Positions 25,921 to 34,552 of a stretch of 41,981 bases of DNA are shown here, piece by piece. Source of the DNA: Chloroflexota bacterium (lineage in GTDB: Bacteria > Chloroflexota > Limnocylindria > Limnocylindrales > CSP1-4); NCBI GenBank assembly GCA_003141955.1, contig PLOC01000101.1:584-42564 (forward strand), given 5' to 3'. Made by a program: the position numbers and the translations under genes. Below the pieces are notes generated by a model that worked only from the letters and a program-made list of their open reading frames with translations, did no database searches and was not told the origin of the DNA. Numbering within the stretch: the first letter of the stretch is position 1; each line of letters begins with the position of its first letter.

Positions 25921-27408
25921 TCAGCCATGCGGCAACCGTCCGTAGAGCTCGCGGTAGGTGGCGAAAATGCCCGCGTAGAGCTCGACGTTGGCCGGGTCGG
26001 GGTCCATCACGCGTGTGTCGGCAGGCAGCGGCGGAACTCCGTGGGCCGTCGAAGGGATGATCCCGCCGGCAACGGCGCCGAGCAGCGCGGCGCCCCGAGC
26101 CGATCCGTGCTCCGTTGCGCCGAGGGCGACCGGGAGATCCAGCACATCGGCGATGATCTGCTGCCACAGGCGATTGACGCCACCGCCCGCGACCACGCCC
26201 GACGTGGGTTGCACGCCGACGCCACGCATGAGCTCCAGGCCCTCGGCCAGGGCAAAGGCCACTCCCTCCAGAACCGCCCGGGTCAACTCCGGGGCGCCGT
26301 GGCTGATGCGCAGCCCGACCATCGCGCCTCGCGCGGACGGATCGAAATGGGGGGTTCGTTCACCGCGCAGGTACGGCAGGAAGATCAGGCCGTCGCTCCC
26401 GGCCGGGACCTTCGTGGCCGCCGCCAGCAACTCCCGGCTGCCGTTGGGGTCGTCGGGGCGCAGCAGGCGAACAACCCAGTCGAGCGAGGCCGCGGCCGAG
26501 AGGATCGCGGCCATGACGCACCACTGGCCGGGGACCACGTGAGCCAGGCCGTGGAGCCGCCCCTCGGGATCGATGTGCGGCTGAGCTACCGGTGCGAGCA
26601 CCTGCCCACCGGTGCCGAGCGAGATGAGCACGGCGCCCTTTGCGTCTTCCTCCCGGGCCATGCCCAGGCCAAGGGCCGCCGCCGGGGCATCGGCTCCGCC
26701 CACCGCCACGGCGATCCCGGCCGGCAGACCGAGGGCCCTCGCGGCGTCCTCGCGCAGAGATCCGGCATTCGTCTCCGATTCCATGATCGGAGGCAGCAGC
26801 CCCGCGTCGATCCCCAGCTTCTGGCAGATGTCCGTCGCCCACGTTCGGGCCTGCAGGTCGAACAGGAGCGTCGCCGAGGCGTCGGAAACGTCGCTCGCCA
26901 CCTCGCCGGTCAGGCGTGCCCGCAGGGCGTCCTTGGGCTGCACGATCCAGCGCGTCCGGGCGAGGACCTCGGGCTCGTGGACGGCGACCCACATGATCTT
27001 GGGAGCCGTGAAGCTCACGTTCGATCGGTTGCCGGTTCGGGCGACCAGTTCGCCGCGCGGAATTCGCTTCTCGATCTCGGCGGCCTCCGCTCCGGCTCGC
27101 CCGTCTGACCACATTAGCGCGGGTCGAAGCGGCACGCCGTCGGCGTCGAGGAAGACGGCGCTGTGCATCTGGCCGGTAAGGCCGAGGGCGACCACGTCCG
27201 CACCGCGCATGCTCGGGCGGGACAGCATCTCGGACATCCCAAGTCGCAGCGCATCCCACCAGCGATCCGGGTTCTGCTCCGCGTAGCCGGGCTGACGGGA
27301 TTCCGTGGCGTACGAGGCCATCGTCACCCCGAGGGCATTGCCCTCTTCGTCCAGGGCGAGCAACTTGACCCGCGACGACCCAAGATCGATCCCGATCGAG
27401 ACGCGCAC
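25921..27408 (-). CDS. xylB: Xylulokinase (FGGY family)
   Basis: Phosphorylates D-xylulose, feeding the pentose phosphate pathway. The protein is about 495 aa, the usual FGGY length. GTG at 27408 is preferred: GGAG lies 6 bases upstream and the protein then begins VRVSIGIDLGSSRVK, the phosphate-binding motif. Further signatures are MWSDGRAGAEA, the catalytic Asp motif GGADAPAAALG, the SLGTGG phosphate motif, and the C-terminal FGGY stretch VVAGGGVNRLWQQIIADV. It is monocistronic and convergent with the aldo/keto reductase. A 15-base near-palindrome (27493-27507) lies 85 bases upstream. No xylose isomerase is in the window, so a related FGGY substrate cannot be excluded. Confidence 0.92.
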   Translation of the reverse strand: MRVSIGIDLGSSRVKLLALDEEGNALGVTMASYATESRQPGYAEQNPDRWWDALRLGMSEMLSRPSMRGADVVALGLTGQMHSAVFLDADGVPLRPALMWSDGRAGAEAAEIEKRIPRGELVARTGNRSNVSFTAPKIMWVAVHEPEVLARTRWIVQPKDALRARLTGEVASDVSDASATLLFDLQARTWATDICQKLGIDAGLLPPIMESETNAGSLREDAARALGLPAGIAVAVGGADAPAAALGLGMAREEDAKGAVLISLGTGGQVLAPVAQPHIDPEGRLHGLAHVVPGQWCVMAAILSAAASLDWVVRLLRPDDPNGSRELLAAATKVPAGSDGLIFLPYLRGERTPHFDPSARGAMVGLRISHGAPELTRAVLEGVAFALAEGLELMRGVGVQPTSGVVAGGGVNRLWQQIIADVLDLPVALGATEHGSARGAALLGAVAGGIIPSTAHGVPPLPADTRVMDPDPANVELYAGIFATYRELYGRLPHG

Positions 27409-27492
27409 CGATATCTCCAGACTGCTCCCCACACCGTCGACCTGTCGGCTGCTAGGTTACTGCCCGGCGCGAAATCGAGAGGCGAATGCAAA

Positions 27493-27507
27493 GTATCGAA
27501 TCGGTAC
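27493..27507. promoter_or_regulatory. Near-palindrome upstream of xylulokinase, candidate operator
   Basis: GTATCGA-A-TCGGTAC has 7-base arms with a single mismatch around a central base, 85 bases before the xylulokinase start. It lies in an otherwise G+C-rich gap between xylulokinase and the glutamine synthetase stop. Size and symmetry suit a LacI-, ROK- or GntR-type sugar regulator, but no such regulator gene is in the window. Confidence 0.35.
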
Positions 27508-27624
27508 GAGCCGGCGCCGGAGACCCGGCAGCTGGCCTGCCCGGCGGCCCGGCGCACCGAATGGCGCGGGGCGTCAGCGGCCCAACCCAGGCCTGGCGCC
27601 GGCTCCCTGTCATCGCGCGAGGGC

Positions 27625-29091
27625 TCATGAGCGCTGGAAGTAGGCCGCCACCTCCCAGGGTGTGACCTGGCGGCGGTAAGCCTCCCATTCGAGCGACTTG
27701 GCCGACTGGAAGAGCTCGAGCAGCTCGCTCCCGAGGGCGGACATGATCACGTCGTCGTCCTCCAGCGCGGCCAGCGCTTCGCCCAGGGAGGCCGGGAGTG
27801 GCCTGGTCAGGCTGTGGCCGCCGCCGAACCCGTGCTCGACCTCCTCGAGCGGCGGCCCGAGCTCGAGGCCTCGGTCCAGGCCATCCAGGCCGGCGGCGAG
27901 CATGGCCGTGTACGCCAGGTACGGATTGCAGCTGGGGTCGGGGAGGCGCAGCTCCAGGCGCGTCTCGAAGACCTCGGCCGGCGGGTTCTCCTGGCGGACC
28001 TGGGCGGGAACGCGGATCAGGGCGGAGCGGCTGTGGCGCCCCCAGCTCCCCGCGACCGGGGCTTCGTAGCCGGGCACGAGCCGTTTGTACGAGTTGACCA
28101 GAGGAGCGACCAGGGCGCACAGCCCGGGTGCGTGCTCGAGCTGGCCCGCGGCGAAGGCCCGGGCCACGGCTGAGAGCCCGTAGTCCGCCGCCGGGTCGTC
28201 GAAGACGCTGCGCCCCGCGCGATCCACGAGGACCTGGTGGGTGTGCATGCCGGATCCCGCGGCGTCGGCCAGCGGCTTGGGCATGAACGTGGCCTGCATC
28301 CCGCGCTCGCGGGCCAGCTCCTTCACCGCCGGCTTGAGCGTGGTGACCGTGTCGGCGGAGACCAGGGCCGGCAGCATCGGCAGGTCCAGCTCGAACTGCC
28401 CGCTCGCGACCTCGTGGTGGCTCGACTCGATGCGGATCCCCATCGCCTCCAGGCTGGCCACGATCTCGAGCTCGACCTGGCGCGATCGCCCGCGGGCGCG
28501 CTCGAAGTAGCTGCTCGGGTCGTCGGGAAGGGGCTCCACGCCGTCGCCCAGGGGGAAGAGGAAGAACTCGATCTCGGGCGCCACCAGGTAATTGAGCCCG
28601 GCCGACTCGGCCTGCTCCAGGAGCGAGCGGAGCACGGCCCGGCCGTCGCCCGGGTACGGCTCGCCGGTTGGCGTGACGACCTCGCAGATCAGCCGGGCGC
28701 AGGGCACTCCCGCGACCGGCCCGAGGATCGAGAAAGTGGACGGGTCCGGGCGCAGATACATGTCCGACTCGACTTCCCGGGCCAGGCCCTCCAGCGCGGA
28801 TCCGTCGAACCACTCGCCGGCCAGGAGGACATGGGCCAGGCGCCTGGCCGGGACGGCCACGGTCTTGACCGCGCCCGTCACGTCGGCGAACTGGAGCTCG
28901 ATCTGCTCGACCTGGGCCTCTCGGGCGGAGGCGACCAGGCGATCCACCGTGCGGCGGTCCAGATCGGTCAAGCCCAGACCGTTGTCTGCGGCCGTCTCGG
29001 CATCGTCGGCCGCTGCTCCCGTGCCGCCCCCGTTCGAGCGACGCGCCGAGGGTGTGCCCTCGTATGGCGTGGATCCGGTTCTGTCGGGCAT
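27625..29091 (-). CDS. Glutamine synthetase family protein (type I fold)
   Basis: ATP-dependent amide-forming ligase of about 488 aa. ATG at 29091 is chosen because GGAGGA lies 5 bases upstream; a frame extension to 29142 would overlap the kinase gene. Signatures in order are VAPEIEFFLF, HHEVASGQFELD, GSGMHTHQVL, NSYKRLVPGYEAPV, RSALIRVP and RLPDPSCNPYLAYTAML, ending VTPWEVAAYF. The usual AWGRRNRSA is GSWGRHSRSA here. The adenylylation-loop Tyr motif of beta-type enzymes is absent. It could be true GlnA or a gamma-glutamyl-amine or polyamine ligase (PuuA/GlnA3-like). The nearby APC permease favours the latter without proving it. It is the last gene of a PP2C-kinase-ligase unit, 37 bases after the kinase stop. 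The first 35 residues are low complexity. Confidence 0.9.
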   Translation of the reverse strand: MPDRTGSTPYEGTPSARRSNGGGTGAAADDAETAADNGLGLTDLDRRTVDRLVASAREAQVEQIELQFADVTGAVKTVAVPARRLAHVLLAGEWFDGSALEGLAREVESDMYLRPDPSTFSILGPVAGVPCARLICEVVTPTGEPYPGDGRAVLRSLLEQAESAGLNYLVAPEIEFFLFPLGDGVEPLPDDPSSYFERARGRSRQVELEIVASLEAMGIRIESSHHEVASGQFELDLPMLPALVSADTVTTLKPAVKELARERGMQATFMPKPLADAAGSGMHTHQVLVDRAGRSVFDDPAADYGLSAVARAFAAGQLEHAPGLCALVAPLVNSYKRLVPGYEAPVAGSWGRHSRSALIRVPAQVRQENPPAEVFETRLELRLPDPSCNPYLAYTAMLAAGLDGLDRGLELGPPLEEVEHGFGGGHSLTRPLPASLGEALAALEDDDVIMSALGSELLELFQSAKSLEWEAYRRQVTPWEVAAYFQRS

Positions 29092-29128
29092 GTCGTTCCT
29101 CCCGCGCGGACGTGGGCCGTTCGCGCGG

Positions 29129-30118
29129 CTATGCGTGGGCATGGACGAGAAGGTATGCGATCAGGACGAAGAGAATGCTGGCGGCCAGGAAGCCGGCGCT
29201 GATCCCGAAGATGAGGAGGATCAGCTTCTGGTCCGAGGCGCGCGTTACCGGGGCCTCGTCGCCGAAGATGAACTGCGACAGCGGCAGGTCCCGCCAGTGC
29301 TCGAGATCGCTCTCCAGTGAGGCCGCGTCCTCATAGCGCTCGTCGGGGAGCTTGCGCAGGCACTTGCGGACGATCCCCTCTATCGGTGGCGGCACCTCGG
29401 CGTTGATCTCGTGGAGCGCCGGGACCGGCGCGTTAAGATGCTGGCTCATGACCGAGAGAGCGTTGTCACCTTCCCACGGAACCCGACCCGCCAGCATCTC
29501 GAACAGCATGACCCCGATGGCGTAGACGTCCGTCCTGGCATCGCCGCGCTTGCCCTGGATCTGCTCGGGCGACATGTAGTCGGGCGTGCCGAGGGCGGTC
29601 GAGAACCAGCGCCAGGTGAGCCGTCGGGCGCCGGCCATCAAGGCCACGCCGAAATCGGTGACCACCAGCCGCCCGTCCGAGGTCACGAGCACGTTCTCGG
29701 GCTTGAGGTCGCGATGGAAGACCCCCTGCGAATGGGCGTAGGCCATCGCCGCCGCCAGCTGCCGGCCGAAGTCGACCGCCTGCTCGACAGAGAGGCGCTT
29801 CTCGCGGGTCATGTAGGCGCGCAGCGTCTCGCCTTCGATGTACTCCATGACCATGTAGGGGCGGCTGCGGTCCGTCGTGAATTCGAGCGAGCGCTGGATC
29901 CCCGGATGGCGGAGATGGCGGGAGATCTCGAGCTCGCGCCGGAAACGGTCGAAGGTCGAGACGTCGCCCATGATCGTCTCGTGGGGGCACTTGAGGACGA
30001 CCTGGCGGCCGCCGGGATCCTCGGCCAGGAAGACGTCGCTGAAGGCTCCCTGGCCTATCGGCTTGACGATCGTGAACTGGTCGAGTTTCGCGCCCGGCTG
30101 GAGATCAGTCGTGGTCAC
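29129..30118 (-). CDS. Membrane-anchored Ser/Thr protein kinase (Hanks type)
   Basis: Protein kinase of about 329 aa. GTG at 30118 is preferred: GGAGG lies 8 bases upstream and the start overlaps the phosphatase stop as GTGA. An ATG at 30136 is the alternative. Catalytic elements are the Gly loop GQGAFSDV, K43 (VVLKC), HRDLKPEN (D137, N142), DFG (155-157) and the activation-segment end GTPDYMSPEQ. A single TM helix lies near the C-terminus (LILLIFGISAGFLAASILFVLI), with only about six residues beyond, so unlike PknB there is no external PASTA sensor. The kinase faces the cytosol. The upstream PP2C is its obvious antagonist, and the glutamine-synthetase-family enzyme or APC permease are possible substrates. 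Confidence 0.94.
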   Translation of the reverse strand: MTTTDLQPGAKLDQFTIVKPIGQGAFSDVFLAEDPGGRQVVLKCPHETIMGDVSTFDRFRRELEISRHLRHPGIQRSLEFTTDRSRPYMVMEYIEGETLRAYMTREKRLSVEQAVDFGRQLAAAMAYAHSQGVFHRDLKPENVLVTSDGRLVVTDFGVALMAGARRLTWRWFSTALGTPDYMSPEQIQGKRGDARTDVYAIGVMLFEMLAGRVPWEGDNALSVMSQHLNAPVPALHEINAEVPPPIEGIVRKCLRKLPDERYEDAASLESDLEHWRDLPLSQFIFGDEAPVTRASDQKLILLIFGISAGFLAASILFVLIAYLLVHAHA

Positions 30119-30975
30119 GAGAATAACCTCCGCCATCCCTGCGGCGCTTCGGGCGCCTGCCCGGCCTCGCGCACGCGAATGGCCATGGCTGTCGCATTAT
30201 CGTCGCCGCCACGGTCCAGAGCGAGCTTGACCAGCCGGTCGCACGCTTCCGCCGGCGAGTGGGCCAGCGCCTCCGCGATCTCGCTCGCGGTCACGTTGCT
30301 CCACAGCCCGTCCGAGCAGAGGAGAAACGCGTCGTCGGAGTCGAGGCGTTCCGTCCGAACGTCGACCCGGACGGTGATGTCGCCGCCGACCGATCGGGTC
30401 AGGGCGTACCGGGCGGGGTGGTCGATGGCCTGCTCAGGAGTGATGATGTGCATCCGGAGCAGCTCCATTACCTGACTGTGGTCGGCGGTCAGAACCTCGA
30501 GATCGCCGTGGTGGCGGCGGTAGACGCGGCTGTCGCCGACATGGGCAAGGTGCGCCTCGCCGGGTGTAATCGCCAGAGCGCTCAGGGTGGATTGCATCTT
30601 CCGGCCCCCGTGGCCTCCGATGGCGGCGTCGAAGATCGCCTGATTGGCCCGATTGAAGGCCGCCCTCAGGGTGCCCGTGAGGCGCCCGCCGTCGGCCACG
30701 TTCTTCTGGGTGTGCTCGAGGCAGGCCTCGACCGCCAGTCCCGATGCAATCTCGCCGCCGCCGTATCCGCCGAGGCCGTCCGCCACGGCGAAGACCAGAC
30801 CCCGTTGCGAGGTTGCGACCGCCTGAGCGAGCGTGTACTCCTGGGCCGGCATCACGAAGGCCGAGTCGCTGTCGAGGGCAGCCCAGCCGAGCCGGTCCTC
30901 GTTGTGGTCCCGGACGTGGCCTGAGACGGACAGGCCGGCGTACTCGACGGCCAGGGCCGCGGTCACGGCCTGCAT
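30115..30975 (-). CDS. PP2C-family Ser/Thr protein phosphatase
   Basis: Metal-dependent phosphatase of about 286 aa. Conserved motifs are SGHVRDHNEDRLG (start of the domain), FAVADGLGGYGGGEIAS, AHVGDSRVYR, LTRSVGG, LLCSDGLWSNV and GGDDNATAMAIRV, which give the full set of metal-binding Asp residues. The frame runs open far upstream across the APC permease gene, but PP2C similarity begins near the ATG at 30975, so I start there. The ribosome binding site is weak. The stop overlaps the kinase start by 4 bases, so the two opposing enzymes are translationally coupled. A strong hairpin (31031-31059) sits between it and the permease upstream. It probably removes phosphates placed by the adjacent kinase. 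Confidence 0.93.
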   Translation of the reverse strand: MQAVTAALAVEYAGLSVSGHVRDHNEDRLGWAALDSDSAFVMPAQEYTLAQAVATSQRGLVFAVADGLGGYGGGEIASGLAVEACLEHTQKNVADGGRLTGTLRAAFNRANQAIFDAAIGGHGGRKMQSTLSALAITPGEAHLAHVGDSRVYRRHHGDLEVLTADHSQVMELLRMHIITPEQAIDHPARYALTRSVGGDITVRVDVRTERLDSDDAFLLCSDGLWSNVTASEIAEALAHSPAEACDRLVKLALDRGGDDNATAMAIRVREAGQAPEAPQGWRRLFS

Positions 30976-31030
30976 CTGTCTGGCGAAGGAGCGGCCATCT
31001 GCCTGGGCTTTCCTGCTGGAGATTGGGGAA

Positions 31031-31059
31031 GACCGCGCCGGGAACCTGCCGGCGCGGTC
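31031..31059 (-). terminator. Strong hairpin between APC permease and PP2C genes
   Basis: GACCGCGCCGG (31031-31041) and CCGGCGCGGTC (31049-31059) form a perfect 11-base stem with a 7-base loop. Read leftward it is followed by TTCCCC rather than a T-run. It lies 23 bases after the permease stop, so it may terminate or attenuate transcription into the phosphatase/kinase/ligase genes. Confidence 0.6.
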
Positions 31060-31082
31060 TCGATCCTGCGATCCGGTGGCGG

Positions 31083-32627
31083 CTACCGCTCCGGGACCAC
31101 GGTCCGGGGCTTGACGAGAAGACTCTTGTTGGTCGCGGCCGAGTTGAAGACGAGCCAGACGGCGCCGACCACGATCCAGATGACAACCGCACCGAGGGCG
31201 ATCAGCGTGTCGGTCTGGGTCGACCCGCCGGCCGAGACGCTCATGAGGACGACTCCGGCGAGCATGCCGACATTTGCCACCAGCCCCGCCACCGGGACGA
31301 TCACGTGTTTGACGATGTTCCTCTTGTGCCTTCCCCCAAAGGCGAACAGGACCAGCGCGTTCGTCATGCCATAGACCAGGAAGGTGCCGGTGTTGGAGGC
31401 GAGCGTGATCTGGAGCAGGTTGTCGGCCGAGAGGACCGCGTATCCGCCGAGGAGTGCGGAGATGACGGCAAGAGCAATCACGCCGTAGTGCGGAGTCGCG
31501 TGCCGGAAGTGGAGCATGCCAAGGACGCCGGGGACTTCCCTGTCTCGGCCCATGACGTAGGTGATGCGGACGCCGGTGTTCAGGCAGGCCAGCGTGGTGC
31601 CGATGAGCGCGATCAATACGCTCAGCGCGAGGATCAGAACGAGGGCCACGCCGGTGCCTCCCAGCATCTGGTCGCCGATGAAGCGGATCATGTCGCCGAT
31701 CGGGGCTGACGAGGCGGCCGCCGCCGCGTAACCGCCGACGGTCTTGCCGGTCGCGTCGGTAGCGGTGATGCTGCCGTTGACCAGGAAGTTGGCCGAGACG
31801 TACTCGATGACGTAGGCGACGGCTCCCTGGATGGCGAGCGACAAGAGAACCGCCCGCCGGACGTCGCGCTTGGGGTTGATCGCCTCGGCGCCCAGGGCGG
31901 TGACGGATTCGAACCCGACCAGCAACAGGATCGCGATCGTGCCCTGGAAGAGGACGTTTGTGAAGTTGTGCGGCAGGACGACAGAGGCGATACTCGAATG
32001 TGCGTACGCCAGGTCCGGATGTGTGAGCCGGAACGCAATGGCCAGGATTGAGAACCCGACGAGGGCCGTCAGCTGGATCGCGTTGATGATGACGGCCGTC
32101 ATTGTCGAGCCGGAAATGCCGCGATATGCGATCAACCCGACCAGCGCCGAGAATACGAACGCGGCCCCAACTTCGGCCGGTTGATTCAGCGTCACGCCGA
32201 ACAGGCTCATGATGTATACACACAGGATCGCCGTGAACCCGACCATGATGCCCGGGTAGATCCAGTAGTACAGGTGTGAGACCCAACCGACGACGAACTT
32301 GGCCAGTCGGGCGAACTTGTAGTGGATCGCCTCCTCCTTCTCCAGGAAGGCGGCTTCGGCGAAGTAGTATGAGGATCCGGCGCCGGCCTCCGGGTATATG
32401 TTCGACAGCTCGGCATATGAGAACGCGGTGAGGAATGCGAGCACGAGAACGAACAGCAGTCCCGGGACCATGTCCATCGCGGTCGTGATGCCGCCATTCT
32501 GCTGAACGACCTGGGCCTGGAACGTTGTCCAGAGAAACGCGCCGGGCGCAATCAGCGCCATGGCGTTGATCGTCAGCCCGGTCATCGTCAGGGTGCGCTT
32601 CATTTCGGTGCCTGGCGCGGCGGCCAT
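31083..32627 (-). CDS. APC-family amino-acid or amine permease
   Basis: Cytoplasmic-membrane transporter of about 514 aa with around twelve to fourteen helices. ATG at 32627 is chosen because GGAGG lies 5 bases upstream (TTGGAGGACACG). The first helix has the APC pattern LTINAMALIAPGAFLWTTF. YPEAGAGSSYYFAEAAF matches the family Pro/Gly-rich stretch, and GFESVTALGAEAINPKRDVRRA is the conserved helix-6 region. The substrate is likely an amino acid or polyamine. It is upstream of, and co-directional with, the PP2C, kinase and glutamine-synthetase-family genes, separated from them by a hairpin. Such a permease together with a glutamylating ligase recalls putrescine or amine uptake systems (PuuP/PuuA), which is inference. 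Confidence 0.9.
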   Translation of the reverse strand: MAAAPGTEMKRTLTMTGLTINAMALIAPGAFLWTTFQAQVVQQNGGITTAMDMVPGLLFVLVLAFLTAFSYAELSNIYPEAGAGSSYYFAEAAFLEKEEAIHYKFARLAKFVVGWVSHLYYWIYPGIMVGFTAILCVYIMSLFGVTLNQPAEVGAAFVFSALVGLIAYRGISGSTMTAVIINAIQLTALVGFSILAIAFRLTHPDLAYAHSSIASVVLPHNFTNVLFQGTIAILLLVGFESVTALGAEAINPKRDVRRAVLLSLAIQGAVAYVIEYVSANFLVNGSITATDATGKTVGGYAAAAASSAPIGDMIRFIGDQMLGGTGVALVLILALSVLIALIGTTLACLNTGVRITYVMGRDREVPGVLGMLHFRHATPHYGVIALAVISALLGGYAVLSADNLLQITLASNTGTFLVYGMTNALVLFAFGGRHKRNIVKHVIVPVAGLVANVGMLAGVVLMSVSAGGSTQTDTLIALGAVVIWIVVGAVWLVFNSAATNKSLLVKPRTVVPER

Positions 32628-32736
32628 CGTGTCCTCCAATAGGCACACGGCGTAACCTGCGCCGGTCACGAGTCGACCGGTGGCTGCCGTGCCTGGGGCA
32701 AGAATGGGCGACCGGGCCGCGAGATTCAGTATTGCG

Positions 32737-33411
32737 TCAGTGCCGCTTAGGCGGCGGGCGGGTTGCCTTATAGGCCGTCGCAGGTTGTGGCGCGGTTGCG
32801 GGCAGAGTGCGAAATCCGCTCGAAATCGAGCTACCGGGGAATCTGCAGCGTCGGGCTGCCAGGTCGCGCCTCTCGAAGGCGACGACGGCGAGGGCCAGGA
32901 ATAGCGCGGCTACGGCTGCCAGGACGGCCGCGTCGCCCATGTTCAGCCCGTTCCGAAGCGGGTCGTCACCCCATGTATTAGCGGAAGAATGAGAGCGGCT
33001 GGATCGCCCCCAGGCCGTCCACGACGGAACTGAGCGGGTCGCTCCAGGACGACACGGCGGCGCGACACGGGATATGACAGAAGTATGTCGATGGTGCCGC
33101 GCGATTCCTCGCCCGCCGTGAAACCGCTGGCCGTTCCGGCTGCGAATGCAACCAGAGCGGAGGGCAGGATCATCGAGAACAGTTCTATGTGAAGGAAGCC
33201 GATGAGAGTGCTGGCATCGCCCATGCTCGCCCCCAGCGGTTTCGCCGCCGGCCCCATCTTCCTCGAGCATCGAATTCAGATCGAATAGCTTTGAATGAGT
33301 GGGAAACAGAATGGCAAAATAGCCGGTCATTGCCCCACAACCGAGGCTCACCCAGAATGTGGGCCAGCGCAAATCTCGCACGGTCTTGGTGAAGACGTTA
33401 CGCAGCAACAT
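32737..33411 (-). pseudogene. Decayed ABC-2-type permease
   Basis: The remains of the permease partner of the ATPase at 33398-34333, whose stop it overlaps by 14 bases. The N-terminus is good (MLLRNVFTKTVRDLRWPTFW to SMLEE). At about 33258 the family sequence jumps to another frame (STLIGFLHIELFSMILPSALV, GEESRGTIDILLSYPVSRRRVVLE). Roughly a hundred residues that a full-length permease would have are then missing, and the sequence resumes in a third frame as SDPLSSVVDGLGAIQPLSFFR. It hits a TAA at 32978-32980 where Tyr is expected, and after another shift near 32968 ends as DDPLRNGLNMGDAAVLAAVAA...FERRDLA. The outer frame happens to stay open as a 224-residue ORF, so an automated call may look intact. 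The sequence downstream of about 32870 is not recognisable. Confidence 0.8.
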
Positions 33412-34333
33412 GGCCGGCCTCCCCGGCCGCGGTCTTGTCGGCCGCTTCGCCGGATCCGTAGTAGGCCATGAATATCTCTTCGAGGCTCGTGTCGATGCTC
33501 CGTATGTTGTGGACCTCGAAACGGGCAGCCGCTTTGATCAACGCGTCGACGCTTCCCGTGACCGTGCAATGCAGCGTGCCGTCGATTACGGCGAGGTCGC
33601 GCACGCCGGGCAAGTTGGAAAAGGTTGCCGCGTCGACTGGTCCCCCGAAGTCGATCTCGAGCCGGTGCAACGCCCGAGCCTTGAGGTCCGCGATCGTTTC
33701 AACAGCCAGCAGCCTGCCCTCGCGGATGATGCCGACGCGATCGCACAGGTGCTCCACCTCGGGCAGCTGGTGCGACGAGATGAAGACGGTCCGGCCGCCG
33801 CTACGGGCCTCCTCACACAGGCGCTCGAATTCGAGCTGCACGAACGGGTCCAACCCGGCCGTCGGCTCGTCCAGCATCAGCAGCTCCGGGCGGATCATGA
33901 ACGCGGCGACCAGCCCAACCTTCTGCTTGTTGCCGCGCGAGAGCGTCTTGATTCTCTTGAACGGATCGAGCTCGAGCCGTTCGATCAGGCTGTCGCGGTA
34001 GGCCGCGTCCACGTGACCGTGCAGGTTGCCCAGGTAGGTCAGCAGCTGCCGGCCGGTCAGTTCGCTGTATAGCGACAGCTCGCCCGGCACGTAGCTGATC
34101 CGCCGGTCGATGGCGAGCCGGTCCCGATGGATGTCGAGGCCCAGGACCCACGCCTCTCCGCTGCTTGGCCGGATCAGGTCCAGCAGCAGCCTGATCATCG
34201 TCGACTTGCCGGCGCCGTTGGGGCCCAGGAAGCCGAAGATCTGACCTGCCTCGACGACCAGATCGACGTCGACGATGCCGCGCGAACGGCCGTAGCTCTT
34301 GGTCAGACCTCGGGTCTCGATCGCGGCCGTCAT
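33398..34333 (-). CDS. ABC transporter ATP-binding protein, partner permease decayed
   Basis: ATPase subunit of an ABC-2-type exporter, 311 aa. AAGGAG lies 10 bases before the ATG at 34333; the frame upstream to 35455 is antisense to aldose epimerase and not coding. It shows Walker A GPNGAGKST, a signature-like LSRGNKQKVGL, Walker B LLMLDEPTAGLDP and the switch His in ISSHQL. The C-terminal 90 residues are the regulatory extension seen in drug and antibiotic exporters (DrrA/YhaQ-like). Its coding sequence is intact, but the following permease gene, overlapping by 14 bases, is broken. It may be an orphan or may serve another permease. Confidence 0.92.
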   Translation of the reverse strand: MTAAIETRGLTKSYGRSRGIVDVDLVVEAGQIFGFLGPNGAGKSTMIRLLLDLIRPSSGEAWVLGLDIHRDRLAIDRRISYVPGELSLYSELTGRQLLTYLGNLHGHVDAAYRDSLIERLELDPFKRIKTLSRGNKQKVGLVAAFMIRPELLMLDEPTAGLDPFVQLEFERLCEEARSGGRTVFISSHQLPEVEHLCDRVGIIREGRLLAVETIADLKARALHRLEIDFGGPVDAATFSNLPGVRDLAVIDGTLHCTVTGSVDALIKAAARFEVHNIRSIDTSLEEIFMAYYGSGEAADKTAAGEAGHVAA

Positions 34334-34552
34334 GCGGGGGAAACTCCTTTCGCGCAATCGAGCGCTCTTCCTCGCGGCGTTCGAACAGCTGAGGCACTCA
34401 CGCGCGGCGAAGTCTAGAACGTTGGCGCGTCCCAGCTGAGCTCCCAGGCCCTGTCGCTGCAGGACAACACCCTCAGCGATGCCACGCAGCTGGGTAGACT
34501 GCGCTGAGCCTGGCCTGAGCCGGGACCGTGACCCTTGAGGAGCGAGCCAAAC

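Noticed and set aside
30976-32646. Upstream extension of the PP2C frame across the permease gene
   Set aside because: The extension is Arg/Pro/His-rich and antagonised by a clearly real permease in another frame; phosphatase similarity starts at 30975.
34434-34531. Short peptide-like stretch before galM
   Set aside because: A run of about twenty plausible codons ending in TGA is bounded upstream by a stop and has no start codon; too short to call a gene remnant.
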